Below are positions 35,747 through 43,848 of a stretch of DNA of 64,000 bases, piece after piece. Positions within the stretch are counted from its first letter, which is position 1, and the number at the start of each line of letters is the position of its first letter. The stretch is taken from assembly GCA_963732655.1 (NCBI GenBank), contig CAVTAI010000005.1, positions 1,116,001 to 1,180,000 of the forward strand. Direction: 5' to 3'. The position numbers and the translations under genes are program-made. The DNA comes from CAVTWS01 sp963732655. Its GTDB lineage: Bacteria; Actinomycetota; Acidimicrobiia; Acidimicrobiales; SHLQ01. The notes under the pieces were generated by a model. That model made no database searches. It had not been told where the DNA came from and saw only the letters and a list, made by a program, of their open reading frames with translations.

Positions 35747-36416
35747 GTGCTCGTTGTCGACGACGAGGAAAACATCCGCTTCATCGTGGAATCGGCATTG
35801 GACATGGCCGGCTTCGAGGTGGCGTCTGCCGAGTCTGGTGCGCAGGCGGTCGAGCTGGTGAGCAGTTTCGTGCCCCAGGTGATCGTGTTGGACGTCATGC
35901 TGCCCGACGTCGACGGCTTCACCCTGTTGCAGCGCATCCGGGACCGGGGCTCGAACGCTCCCGTGGTCTTCCTCACCGCACGTGACGGCACCGAGGACCG
36001 GGTCCGGGGCCTGACGACCGGCGGCGCGGACTACGTCGTGAAACCGTTCGCGGTCGCCGAGCTCGTCGCCCGAATCAAGCTCCGGCTTCCGGACGTCGCC
36101 TCGGGAAACGTCGGGGCGGGAGCTGCGCTGCGCCGACCTCACCATGGACGACGACGCGCACAGAGTGACCAGAGCAGGGGAGAACGTGCAACTCTCCCCG
36201 ACCGAGTACAAGCTGCTCCACTATCTGCTCGTGAACAGCGGGCGTGTGCTGTCCCGAAATCAGATCCTCGACCACGTCTGGTCCTACGACTTCGACGGGG
36301 ATTCCTCGGCCGTCGACACCTACATCAGCTATCTGCGCCGCAAGATCGACACCGTCGAACCGCGCCTCATCCAGACGATCCGTGGCATCGGCTTCTGTCT
36401 CCGAGTCGACGCGTGA
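35747..36416 (+). pseudogene. OmpR-family response regulator with one frameshift
   Basis: The receiver domain (Asp5/Asp6, phospho-acceptor Asp49 in VIVLDVMLPD, Thr77, Lys99 in YVVKPF) is read from GTG 35747. The winged-helix output domain (RELRCADLTMDDD to ELRRK-type YLRRKIDTVEPRLIQTIRGIGFCL) lies in the next frame. The shift falls near 36113-36121, in the G-rich sequence GTCGGGGCGGGAG; removing one G joins the two as NVGRELRCADL. The total is 3 x 223 + 1 bases, giving a normal 222-residue regulator. Uncorrected, the receiver frame runs into the kinase gene and mimics a hybrid protein. The N-terminus lacks a good ribosome binding site and could start a few codons earlier. It probably controls the adjacent CotH locus or the kinase operon. 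Confidence 0.85.
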
Positions 36417-37855
36417 GCCTGAGACTCCGCCTGTTGGCCTCCATGGGTACCGTTCTGGCACTGGTCGTCATCGGCGGCCTCGTCGTCATGGGGAGCCAAC
36501 GGTCCTACCTCATCGATCAGGTGGACGAACAGCTCGCCGCAGCTAGTCCGTTCGCTCGTGTTCCGACCCGGCCTGCCGGCTTCCCGAGCCCAGTTGCACC
36601 GGTCGCGCCGGACGCCCTCGAGGCTCCAGAGGCGCCGATCTCGAGGTTGTTCGTCGGGGTAGTCGAAGATGAGACCCTGACTCCGCTACTGCTGGGGCAG
36701 CTCATCGACGACATCCCCGATGTGCCCATCGCGGACACCGAGTTGACGAACCTCGCCGGCGGCCCCGCGACTGTCGATGGCGTCGATGGCAGGGTTCGCT
36801 TCCGGATCAGCGTCAACGAGGTCTCCGGCTCCGATGGGTTCTTGGTCGTGGCCTTGCCGCTCGACGAGGTCGACAGCGCGACCCGCCGACTTCAGCGTGT
36901 GCTGATCGTCGTCGGTGCCCTCGTGCTTGCGGTGATCGCATCCGCGGTGTGGTGGGTCGAGCGACTCGGCCTCCACCCGATCCGTCGAGTCACCCAAGCC
37001 GCCGAGGCGATCTCGGGGGGTGATCGCAGCCAGCGTGTGCACGGAACCGACCCGCGCACCGAAGCGGGCAAGCTCGCGCACGCCTTCAACCTGATGCTCG
37101 ACGACCGCGACGCCATCGAACAGCGTCGCCGGCAGTTCGTCGCCGATGCCTCCCACGAGCTGCGAACACCTCTCACGTCCATCCAGGGCTACCTCGAGCT
37201 GTACGACCAGGGACGGTTCGTCAGGCCGACCCAGGTCGACGACATGATGCGCCGGATGGGCCGCGAGGCAACGCGAATGAAAGACCTCGTCGAGGACCTT
37301 CTCCTGCTCGCCAACCTCGACCAGCAAAGGCCACTTCGACAAGACCGTGTCAACCTCAATCGCCTGATCATCGATGCCGCCAGCGACGCACGAGCTGTTC
37401 AACCCGACCGCTCGATAATGGTCGAGACTCCCAACGCGGTCGTGGAAACGACCGGCGACCTCTTCCGGCTCCAGCAGGTGATCGGCGCTCTGGTGGACAA
37501 CGCGTTGACACACACCGACGCCGCCGCGCAGATTCGGCTCTGCGTCCGATCGACACCGACCGGACCCGAGCTCGTCGTCGCTGACACCGGGGCCGGCCTC
37601 GACGAGCGCCGTGCTGGCCGCGCCTTCGACCGGTTCTTCCGTGGCGACGAGTCGAGATCTCGAAAGACCGGCAACTCCGGCCTCGGACTCGCCATCGCCC
37701 GCTCCATAATTGAAGCCCATCACGCCACCATCGAACTCGATACCGCCCCAGGCCAAGGCTGCACGTTCACCATCCGCCTCCCCCTCGACGACAATGGCTC
37801 GCGTGACCCATGCGTGCACACCCGACTACCAATCAGCGATCCCCAGGGTCGGTGA
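36413..37855 (+). CDS. Sensor histidine kinase
   Basis: A 480-residue HK. Residues 10-27 and 162-181 are membrane helices flanking a short extracytoplasmic sensor with a proline/alanine-rich stretch (50-75). A HAMP domain (about 182-235) follows, then DASHELRTPLTSIQGYLELY with the phospho-acceptor His248. The ATPase domain has the N box QQVIGALVDNALTH, G1 VVADTGAGLD and G2 SGLGLAIARS. The GTG start overlaps the regulator stop (GTGA). Signal unknown; the adjacent CotH/VTC genes are the most plausible targets by position. Confidence 0.9.
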   Translation: MSLRLRLLASMGTVLALVVIGGLVVMGSQRSYLIDQVDEQLAAASPFARVPTRPAGFPSPVAPVAPDALEAPEAPISRLFVGVVEDETLTPLLLGQLIDDIPDVPIADTELTNLAGGPATVDGVDGRVRFRISVNEVSGSDGFLVVALPLDEVDSATRRLQRVLIVVGALVLAVIASAVWWVERLGLHPIRRVTQAAEAISGGDRSQRVHGTDPRTEAGKLAHAFNLMLDDRDAIEQRRRQFVADASHELRTPLTSIQGYLELYDQGRFVRPTQVDDMMRRMGREATRMKDLVEDLLLLANLDQQRPLRQDRVNLNRLIIDAASDARAVQPDRSIMVETPNAVVETTGDLFRLQQVIGALVDNALTHTDAAAQIRLCVRSTPTGPELVVADTGAGLDERRAGRAFDRFFRGDESRSRKTGNSGLGLAIARSIIEAHHATIELDTAPGQGCTFTIRLPLDDNGSRDPCVHTRLPISDPQGR

Positions 37856-37989
37856 CGTAGCGGAGCCCGCGCCGGCTGTGAGACCTCTGGTCGTCAGGTG
37901 GCGCCCGGGAGATCGTCGCCGTCTCGCCTGGGTGCACACGAACGGCGTCACGCCCGAGCTCGGTCGACCATGGCGACAGAACGGACTTT

Positions 37990-38002
37990 GAATATAGTAT
38001 CC
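37990..38002 (+). promoter_or_regulatory. Operator-like site overlapping the -10 of the dioxygenase gene
   Basis: GAATATAGTATCC differs by one base from GGATATAGTATCC at 41893-41905, between the GntR regulator and the ThDP gene. It is a near-palindrome (GNATA-TAG-TATCC). It contains a TATAGT -10 box (37993-37998) whose expected start point lies about 3 bases before the ATG at 38008. Binding of the GntR protein is inferred from sequence sharing. Confidence 0.65.
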
Positions 38003-38007
38003 AACCT

Positions 38008-38796
38008 ATGGGTGCTGTCGCGATCGACATCCAACGCCAGGCCGGATCACTCGGCGCACTCGTGCTGGGAGTCGACCTCACCGATCCGGTTCCTGCCGAG
38101 ATCGTCGCCGCGCTGCGTGCGGCGTTGCTCGACCACCTCGTCATCTGCATACGCGGGCAGGGCCACATCGCCCCGCGCGACCAGATCGCCTTCGCTGCCC
38201 AGTGGGGTGTGATCGAACCGCACCCGTACGTGGCCCCGATCGATGGTCATCCGGAGATCATCCGCATCTACGATCCCAACCCGATCACCGAGACGTGGCA
38301 CTCCGATTTCACCTACGCGGCCGATCCTCCCGGGCTGAGCTTCCTGCACGCCCAGGTGATCCCGCCGTTCGGCGGCGACACGATGTTCGCCAACGCCTAC
38401 GCCGCCTTCGACGGTCTGAGCGAGGGTCTCAAGAGCTGCCTGCGAGGATTGAAGGCGTACCACCGGGGTACCGAGCTGGCCCTGACCTCGGGCCTGACCA
38501 TGGCCGACATCGAGTTCGTCCACCCGATCGTCACCGTGCATCCGGAGACCGGGCGGGAGGTGCTGTTCGTGAACGGGAACTACGTCAAACACATCGACGG
38601 CTGGACCCCCGAGGAGAGCGCGCCGCTGCTGGCGTACCTCTACGACCAGGTCGCCCGCCCGGAGTACACCTACCGCCACCGCTGGCAGGTGGGCGACCTC
38701 CTCATCTGGGACAACCGCTGCACACAGCACCGCGTCGTCGGCGATACGGCCGGCCACGACCGCTCGCTGCACCGGGTGACCGTCGCCGCTCGTTGA
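38008..38796 (+). CDS. TauD/TfdA-family 2-oxoglutarate-dependent dioxygenase
   Basis: A 262-residue Fe(II)/2-oxoglutarate dioxygenase. The metal facial triad is visible: His98 and Asp100 (WHSDF) and His241 (TQHRVV). Arg252 and Arg256 (DRSLHRVT) are the candidates for binding 2-oxoglutarate. The family oxidises taurine, phenoxyacetates, gamma-butyrobetaine and related acids; nothing in the sequence fixes the substrate. The gene has an operator-like site at its promoter identical in all but one base to the site at the GntR gene 4 kb away. The last codons and stop are the first unit of a 28-bp tandem array. Confidence 0.87.
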   Translation: MGAVAIDIQRQAGSLGALVLGVDLTDPVPAEIVAALRAALLDHLVICIRGQGHIAPRDQIAFAAQWGVIEPHPYVAPIDGHPEIIRIYDPNPITETWHSDFTYAADPPGLSFLHAQVIPPFGGDTMFANAYAAFDGLSEGLKSCLRGLKAYHRGTELALTSGLTMADIEFVHPIVTVHPETGREVLFVNGNYVKHIDGWTPEESAPLLAYLYDQVARPEYTYRHRWQVGDLLIWDNRCTQHRVVGDTAGHDRSLHRVTVAAR

Positions 38797-38912
38797 GCGG
38801 CGTGGGAGCGGGGTCGCTCGTTGAGCGGCGTGGGAGTGGGGTCGCTCGTTGAGCGGCGTGGGAGTGGGGTCGCTCGTTGAGCGGCGTGGGAGTGGGGTCG
38901 CTCGTTGAGCGG
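38788..38912. repeat. 28-bp tandem array repeating the 3' end of the dioxygenase gene with its stop codon
   Basis: Units start at 38788, 38816, 38844 and 38872, with a partial at 38900. Each contains GCTCGTTGAGCGGCGTGGGA plus GYGGGGTC. The first unit holds the final Ala-Arg codons and TGA of the dioxygenase gene; the others repeat the same TGA downstream. The array ends 18 bases before the ATG of the VOC gene and abuts that gene's -10 box. Confidence 0.92.
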
Positions 38913-38918
38913 GCGTGT

Positions 38919-38924
38919 TACCGT
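38919..38924 (+). promoter_or_regulatory. -10 box of a leaderless VOC-gene transcript
   Basis: TACCGT ends 7 bases before the ATG at 38931, so transcription should start at the A of ATG. There is no ribosome binding site. The box begins just after the last partial unit of the 28-bp array. Confidence 0.5.
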
Positions 38925-38930
38925 CGGTCG

Positions 38931-39395
38931 ATGAGTGCTGTGCCCGTGAAGCCGTATCACACCGGCGTCGTCGTCGAGGATGTGGCCGCGGCCATCCCGA
39001 CGTGGGAGGCCGCCACCGGCATGCCGTGGGGACCGCACCTCAAGATGCCGCTGTCGGTACGGCTGGTGGGGGAGGACCGCGTGATCGAAGTCGCCATGTC
39101 GATGGCGTATTCGAGCGACCTGACGATCGAGCTCTGCGGTCACCTCCCGGGCACGCCGTGGACGATCGACGGGAATCCGGGCGTGCATCACCTGGGTAGC
39201 TGGTCGGAGGATCTCGTTGGCGATTCGGCCCGGTTGGAGGCCCTGGGCTGGGCGCTGGTCATGCATGGGATCGACGACACCAGCGGCATTTCCACCTTCG
39301 CGTACCACCAGGCACCGGGCATCGGGTATTTCGAGCTGGTCGACGCCGTCTCTCGGCCGTTCATGGAAGCCATGGCCCGAGGCGAGATGGGCTGA
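38931..39395 (+). CDS. VOC-family (glyoxalase/bleomycin resistance-like) protein
   Basis: A 154-residue vicinal-oxygen-chelate protein, a metal-dependent fold used for lyases, epimerases and dioxygenases. The opening PVKPYHTGVVVEDV supplies a candidate metal-binding His. PGVHHLGSWSEDL begins the second half with another, and TIELCGHL and GIGYFELVD supply candidate Glu residues. Methylmalonyl-CoA-epimerase-like proteins share this layout, but the substrate is not determinable. ATG 38931 is placed for a leaderless transcript. Confidence 0.75.
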   Translation: MSAVPVKPYHTGVVVEDVAAAIPTWEAATGMPWGPHLKMPLSVRLVGEDRVIEVAMSMAYSSDLTIELCGHLPGTPWTIDGNPGVHHLGSWSEDLVGDSARLEALGWALVMHGIDDTSGISTFAYHQAPGIGYFELVDAVSRPFMEAMARGEMG

Positions 39396-39444
39396 CGACC
39401 GCGCCACCACAGAAAGAATCGGCGCGGAAGGGTGCCGCGCTCCG

Positions 39445-40191
39445 TCAGCCGTCCGGGAGGGTGAAGCTGTCCCGGTCGGAGTCCTGGGGTTGGCGGCCGG
39501 TCCGGAACGGGCACAAGGGGGCGTCGACCAGCAGCACACGATGCCAATCGGTAGCGAGCTCGGCGGCCGTGGCGCGCCAGGCCTGGATATCAGGATCGGT
39601 CCGCTGGTCCTTCTCGAAGGCCGCCCATTGCTCCCACGTGGGGATGGCCCACAACACGAATGCCTCGCTGTCGTTCTTCATCGCCGTGACCCAGGCGCCG
39701 GCGAGCTCCCAGCCGTACCTGCCGTAGAGGGGTACGGCATGGCGCTGCACGAGATCGATGTACTCCCAGGCCCGGCCGGGCGTCACGAAGACCTGCTCGT
39801 GGGCGTAGGTCTCGCCGCGGACACCGTCGGCGCAGAGCTCCTCGATGGTCCGGGTCCAGGGGGCGGGTATGAGCAGACGGTCCTCGCCGGAGCGCCGGAA
39901 CTGCGACGCTCGCGCCCACCAGGCCGCCAGGGCGGGATCTTGCAACGTGGGGTGGTTGAACTCGTGCCGGAACGAGCTGGCCATGCCGTCGAAGCCGTCC
40001 TCCTCCCACAGGTTCACCACCTCCGGCCACCGTCGGGTCGTGCCGACGGTGCCCCACACGCCGTAGCAGAGCTGGTTGCGGTCTCGCTGAGCCATCGGTG
40101 AGAAGTTCGCCGTCATGTGGTGCATGTAGTTGGCTCGGTTGTGGCCGATGATGTCGATGAACTCGTGGATGTAGATCTTGTCGTTGGCCAC
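39445..40191 (-). CDS. NIPSNAP-like ferredoxin-fold protein
   Basis: A 248-residue protein. Two related halves start with YIHEFIDIIGHNRANYMHHM and with TYAHEQVFVTPGRAWEYIDL, the latter followed by a W..AM.ND.EAFVLWAIPTWEQWAAF segment. The paired strand-helix halves resemble NIPSNAP or dimeric alpha-beta-barrel proteins. The GTG at 40191 has AGGAG five bases upstream; residues further upstream in the open frame look like read-through. It follows the ThDP gene after 34 bases and is presumably in its operon. Function is unknown; family membership is tentative. Confidence 0.6.
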   Translation of the reverse strand: MANDKIYIHEFIDIIGHNRANYMHHMTANFSPMAQRDRNQLCYGVWGTVGTTRRWPEVVNLWEEDGFDGMASSFRHEFNHPTLQDPALAAWWARASQFRRSGEDRLLIPAPWTRTIEELCADGVRGETYAHEQVFVTPGRAWEYIDLVQRHAVPLYGRYGWELAGAWVTAMKNDSEAFVLWAIPTWEQWAAFEKDQRTDPDIQAWRATAAELATDWHRVLLVDAPLCPFRTGRQPQDSDRDSFTLPDG

Positions 40192-40225
40192 AGGGGCTCC
40201 TGAACGCGAGGCGGGACGGAACAGT

Positions 40226-41890
40226 TCAGAACACGTTGGGCATGCGGTCCATCGGGACGATGAGCAGGGTCGAGCCGGCGTGGCCACAGGCCTCACGGAC
40301 CGCCCCTTCGATGTGACCGATGCTCGGGAGCACGGCCGCCTCGACCCCGAATGACTTCGCCAACATGACCCAATCCGGGTTGCGCAGCAGTGTCCCGTAC
40401 TCGCGATTGCCGTACGCCTCGCGCTGATCGCGGTTGGAGTTGCCGTAGGCGCCGTCGTCGAAGAGCACGGTGACGGTGTGGATGCCGTGTTGGACCGCGG
40501 TGGCCAGCTCGAAGGCCGTGAAGCCGAAACCGCCGTCGCCCACGACGGTGACGACGGGGCGGTCGGGCCGGGCGACCTTCACGCCGAGCGCGGCGGGGTA
40601 GGCGTACCCCAGGGTGCCCATGTAGCTGGTGGGGAAGTACGACCGCGGCTCGAAGACGGGGTAGGCCATGTGGCAGGCGTAGGCGATCGTGGTGGTGTCG
40701 CAGACCAGCAAGCCGTCATCGGGAACGCCGGCCCGGAGCGCGTCGACCATGGCGAATTGGGGGCCGATGGCGTGGAGTTGCGACAGAACCTCGGCCTTGG
40801 CGGCGCCGAGCTCGCCGGCCCGGGAGGCTCGATGGTCGGTGCGGTTCCGGAGCTCGACGAGCAGGGCGGCCAGGGTCGGGGCGGCGTCGCCGGCCAGCGC
40901 GATGGCGGCCGGGTACTGGCGCCCGATCTGGTCGGCGTCGACATCGAGGTGGATGACGGTGCGTCCCGGGGCCAGACCCATGCCGGCGAAGCGGGTTCCC
41001 ACGGCGAGGATGATGTCGGCGCCGTCGAGGTGGGGGCGCAGCCGCTTGTTCACCCAGTAGGTGCCGAGGTGGAGCGGGTGGCGGGAGTCGATCCCGCCCT
41101 TGCCCTCGCGGGTGTCGATGACGGCGGCCTGGAGGTGTTCGGCTATGGCGGTGAGTCCGGCTGACGCGTTGCCGAGGATCGTGCCACCGCCGGTCACGAT
41201 GACCGGCGACGACGCCGAGGCCAGGAGCTCGGCGGCGCGAGCGACGAGCTCGGCATCGGCGGCGGTCCCGCGGATGCGGGTGCTGTCTGCGCTCGCCGGA
41301 GCGACGAAGGACACGATCGCCGGCGCGGCGAGGGTGTCCGGCGGGATCTCGACGTGGGCGGGCCGGGATCGGCCGGTGGTCATGGCCTCGAACGCCCGGT
41401 GGATGGCGGCCGGGATCTCCTCGACCGAGGTGACCCGTTCGGCCGACTTCGTCACGGGGCGCACGAGGTCGAGCTGGTCGTGTACGTCGTGCAACATGTC
41501 GAGGTTCTGGCCGATGGCCGCCGACGGCACCTGACCGGCGAGTAGCAACACCGGCGATGAACAGGCGAACGCGGTGGCGAGACCGGTACCGGCGTTGTAC
41601 ACGCCGACGCCGGGCACCACCATGGCGACCCCGACCTTTCCGCTGGCCCGGGCGTAGCCGTCGGCCATCAGCGTCGTGGCCTGCTCGTGCCGGGTGACGA
41701 CGAACTCGATCCCACTGGCCGCCAGCGACTCGAGGGCATGCATGAGCTGATCCCCCGGCAGGCCGAAGATGACCTCGACGCCCTCCCGGACGAGTTGCAC
41801 GGCCAGGGCGCCTCCACCGGTGACCTCGGCCCGGGCGGATGTCGGATCGGCGGGGTAGACCGGGCGGGGGTTCGGCGGCGACTCGGGCAT
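40226..41890 (-). CDS. Thiamine diphosphate-dependent enzyme (acetolactate synthase/benzoylformate decarboxylase type)
   Basis: A 554-residue ThDP enzyme with three domains. The N-terminal Pyr domain contains the catalytic Glu in VVTRHEQATTLMADGYARA. The central domain has VTGGGTILGNA and VGTRFAGMGLAPG. The C-terminal PP domain holds the ThDP motif VVGDGGFGFTAFE, closing with the conserved Asn near VLFDDGAYGN. Such enzymes decarboxylate or ligate 2-oxo acids; FAD dependence is not evident. The ATG at 41890 is 7 bases from the end of a TACTAT -10 box, so the mRNA should be leaderless. It is divergent from a GntR regulator with only 17 bases between the start codons. Confidence 0.83.
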   Translation of the reverse strand: MPESPPNPRPVYPADPTSARAEVTGGGALAVQLVREGVEVIFGLPGDQLMHALESLAASGIEFVVTRHEQATTLMADGYARASGKVGVAMVVPGVGVYNAGTGLATAFACSSPVLLLAGQVPSAAIGQNLDMLHDVHDQLDLVRPVTKSAERVTSVEEIPAAIHRAFEAMTTGRSRPAHVEIPPDTLAAPAIVSFVAPASADSTRIRGTAADAELVARAAELLASASSPVIVTGGGTILGNASAGLTAIAEHLQAAVIDTREGKGGIDSRHPLHLGTYWVNKRLRPHLDGADIILAVGTRFAGMGLAPGRTVIHLDVDADQIGRQYPAAIALAGDAAPTLAALLVELRNRTDHRASRAGELGAAKAEVLSQLHAIGPQFAMVDALRAGVPDDGLLVCDTTTIAYACHMAYPVFEPRSYFPTSYMGTLGYAYPAALGVKVARPDRPVVTVVGDGGFGFTAFELATAVQHGIHTVTVLFDDGAYGNSNRDQREAYGNREYGTLLRNPDWVMLAKSFGVEAAVLPSIGHIEGAVREACGHAGSTLLIVPMDRMPNVF

Positions 41891-41892
41891 TT

Positions 41893-41905
41893 GGATATAG
41901 TATCC
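41893..41905. promoter_or_regulatory. Symmetrical divergent promoter-operator for the ThDP and GntR genes
   Basis: GGATATAGTATCC is a palindrome with 5-bp arms around TAG. On the plus strand it contains TATAGT (41896-41901), which ends 7 bases before the GntR ATG at 41908. On the minus strand it contains TACTAT (41902-41897), which ends 7 bases before the ThDP ATG at 41890. Both mRNAs would be leaderless and the two -10 boxes overlap by 5 bases. The palindrome is also a natural operator for the dimeric GntR protein, implying autoregulation. Confidence 0.75.
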
Positions 41906-41907
41906 AC

Positions 41908-42603
41908 ATGCCCGCTCAGGCGCCTGTAACCACCGTGGACACCAGCAGTGAGGGCCGGGCGCCCCGCCTGACCACCAGCGAGTTGGCGGCCGAGGACCTC
42001 CGTCGTCGCATCTTCGACGGTCGGCTCCGTCCCGGTGATCGCATCCCGATCGATGGCGTGGCCGCCGAGCTGGGGGTCAGCCGATTGCCCGTCCGGGAGG
42101 CGGTGCAGCTCCTGGCCCGTGATGGGTTGATCACGGCCCGGTCCCACCACGGCGCGTACGTCGCCGAGTTCGACGCCGACGTTCTGCGGGACCACTTCCA
42201 CATCGTGGGCATGGTGCAGGGCATGGCGGCCGCTCGCTTGGCTCGAGGCGCCTCGGCCGAACAACTGGCCGAGCTCCGGTCGGTGAACGGGCACCTCCAG
42301 GCCGAGGTGTCGGGGACCGCCGTCCACCGCCTGGTGCTCGACTTCATCGCCCGGGTGAACGATCTCGGCGGGTCGGCCCGGCAACGCAGCGTCTTGCGCG
42401 CCCTCGGCCGTATGTTGCCCAGCGGGTTCTTCATCGACGTGCCCGGTTCCGATCTCTCAGCCCGTACCGGCACCCAGGCGTTGCTCGAGGCCATCGAGTC
42501 CGGTGACCCGGCGAGGGCGGAGAAGGTCGCGGAGGATGTCGTGGCCGAGCGGGCCGAGTTGGTCATCGCCTATCTGCAGTCAACGGGCGTCTTCGCCCCC
42601 TAG
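41908..42603 (+). CDS. GntR-family transcriptional regulator (FadR/FCD type)
   Basis: A 231-residue regulator. Residues 20-85 form the winged helix (ELAAEDLRRRIFDGRLRPGD, AAELGVSRLPVREAVQLLARDGL). The rest is an all-helical ligand domain of FCD type, with His/Asp residues (DHFHIVGMVQGM, HRLVLDFIARVN) that could coordinate a metal and an acidic ligand. The start is the ATG at 41908, not the upstream open frame, because the promoter -10 ends 7 bases before it. It probably represses itself, the ThDP operon and the dioxygenase at 38008 through the shared operator. It heads a same-strand run of eight further genes. Confidence 0.87.
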   Translation: MPAQAPVTTVDTSSEGRAPRLTTSELAAEDLRRRIFDGRLRPGDRIPIDGVAAELGVSRLPVREAVQLLARDGLITARSHHGAYVAEFDADVLRDHFHIVGMVQGMAAARLARGASAEQLAELRSVNGHLQAEVSGTAVHRLVLDFIARVNDLGGSARQRSVLRALGRMLPSGFFIDVPGSDLSARTGTQALLEAIESGDPARAEKVAEDVVAERAELVIAYLQSTGVFAP

Positions 42604-42631
42604 AGCCGCCGGGGCCTGGAAGGAACCTGCC

Positions 42632-43846
42632 ATGAGCATTCCCTGGATCGTCAGCGTCGATGACCACATCGTCGAGCCGCCGGACCTCTGGTCGAGCCGG
42701 CTACCCGCCAAGTATCGCGACATCGGGCCGCGCGTCGAATACCACCCGACCGGTACGCCGATCCTCGAAGGGGCCGTGTACCACGAGGCGCCGGGAACCG
42801 ATGGCCCACCGATCGCCTGGTGGTTCTACGAGGACCACAAGTACTCGGTGAAGCGCCTCATCGCCGCGGCCGGATACCCGGTCGAGGAGATCGACATGCG
42901 CGGCGTCACGTACGACGAGATGCGCCCCGGCTGTTGGAAACCCGCCGACCGGCTGGCCGACATGACGCTCAACCACGTCCAGGCGTCGTTGTGCTTCCCC
43001 AACTACCCGCGTTTTTGTGGGCAGCGGTTCCTCGAAGCGAAAGACCGCGATCTTGCTCGCCTGTGCGTCCAGGCCTACAACGACTGGATGGTCGATGAGT
43101 GGTGCGGTGGCAGCGACGGCCGCCTGATCCCGTTGTGCCTGATACCACTGTGGGACGCCGAGGAAGCCGCCGCCGAGGTTCGGCGCAATGCCGCACGCGG
43201 TGTCAAAGCGGTTGCGTTCAGCGAGTGCCCCGCGTGGCTCGGCCTTCCCAGCATCCACTCTGGACACTGGGAGCCGTTCTTCACCGCCTGTGCGGAGACG
43301 AACACGGTCGTCTGCATGCACATCGGTTCGGGCACGAAGGTGACCCTCACGTCCCCGGACGCGCCGGAGGCGGTCCAGGCCACGAACATCTTCACCAACA
43401 GCGCGGTGTCGATGGTCGATTTCTTGTTCTCGGGGATCCTCGCCCGCCACCCGAGCCTCAAGGTGCTGTACGCCGAGGCCCAGATCGGTTGGATCCCGTA
43501 CGTGATCGAACGCGTCGACGACATCTGGCACACCCACCAGGGTTGGGCCCACACCAAGACCCACACACCAGAGCCGCCGTCGACCTACTACCACCGGCAG
43601 ATGGCCAGCTGCTTCTTCAAGGACTCGGTCGGGGTGGCCCTGCTCGACCGGGTGGGCCGCACGAACATCATGTTCGAGACCGATTACCCCCACCAGGACG
43701 GCACCTGGCCCCACAGCCGTGAAGTGGCCGAGAAGCACTTCGGCTACCTTCCGGCCGACGACATCCACCGGATCGTGCGCGGCAACGCCATCGCCTGGCT
43801 CGATCTCGACCTCCCGGAGCCGGACCCCGAGTCCGAGACCTGCTGA
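42632..43846 (+). CDS. Amidohydrolase family (Amidohydro_2) metal-dependent hydrolase
   Basis: A 404-residue TIM-barrel hydrolase or decarboxylase of the same subgroup as the two at 20483-23105. Landmarks: IVSVDDHIVEPPDLW, DEMRPGCWKPADRLADM, VVCMHIGSGTK with the conserved His, and MFETDYPHQDGTWPH. The ATG at 42632 has AAGGA upstream and begins just before the conserved block. The gene starts 28 bases after the GntR stop and ends 2 bases before the next start. In this neighbourhood it could hydrolyse or decarboxylate a ring-cleavage or CoA-pathway intermediate; the substrate is unknown. Confidence 0.82.
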   Translation: MSIPWIVSVDDHIVEPPDLWSSRLPAKYRDIGPRVEYHPTGTPILEGAVYHEAPGTDGPPIAWWFYEDHKYSVKRLIAAAGYPVEEIDMRGVTYDEMRPGCWKPADRLADMTLNHVQASLCFPNYPRFCGQRFLEAKDRDLARLCVQAYNDWMVDEWCGGSDGRLIPLCLIPLWDAEEAAAEVRRNAARGVKAVAFSECPAWLGLPSIHSGHWEPFFTACAETNTVVCMHIGSGTKVTLTSPDAPEAVQATNIFTNSAVSMVDFLFSGILARHPSLKVLYAEAQIGWIPYVIERVDDIWHTHQGWAHTKTHTPEPPSTYYHRQMASCFFKDSVGVALLDRVGRTNIMFETDYPHQDGTWPHSREVAEKHFGYLPADDIHRIVRGNAIAWLDLDLPEPDPESETC

Positions 43847-43848
43847 CC

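Noticed and set aside
35747..37855. A single hybrid response regulator-histidine kinase protein
   Set aside because: The continuous frame exists only because the regulator frame runs over after a one-base shift; a normal winged-helix domain is encoded in the other frame and its stop overlaps the kinase GTG start.
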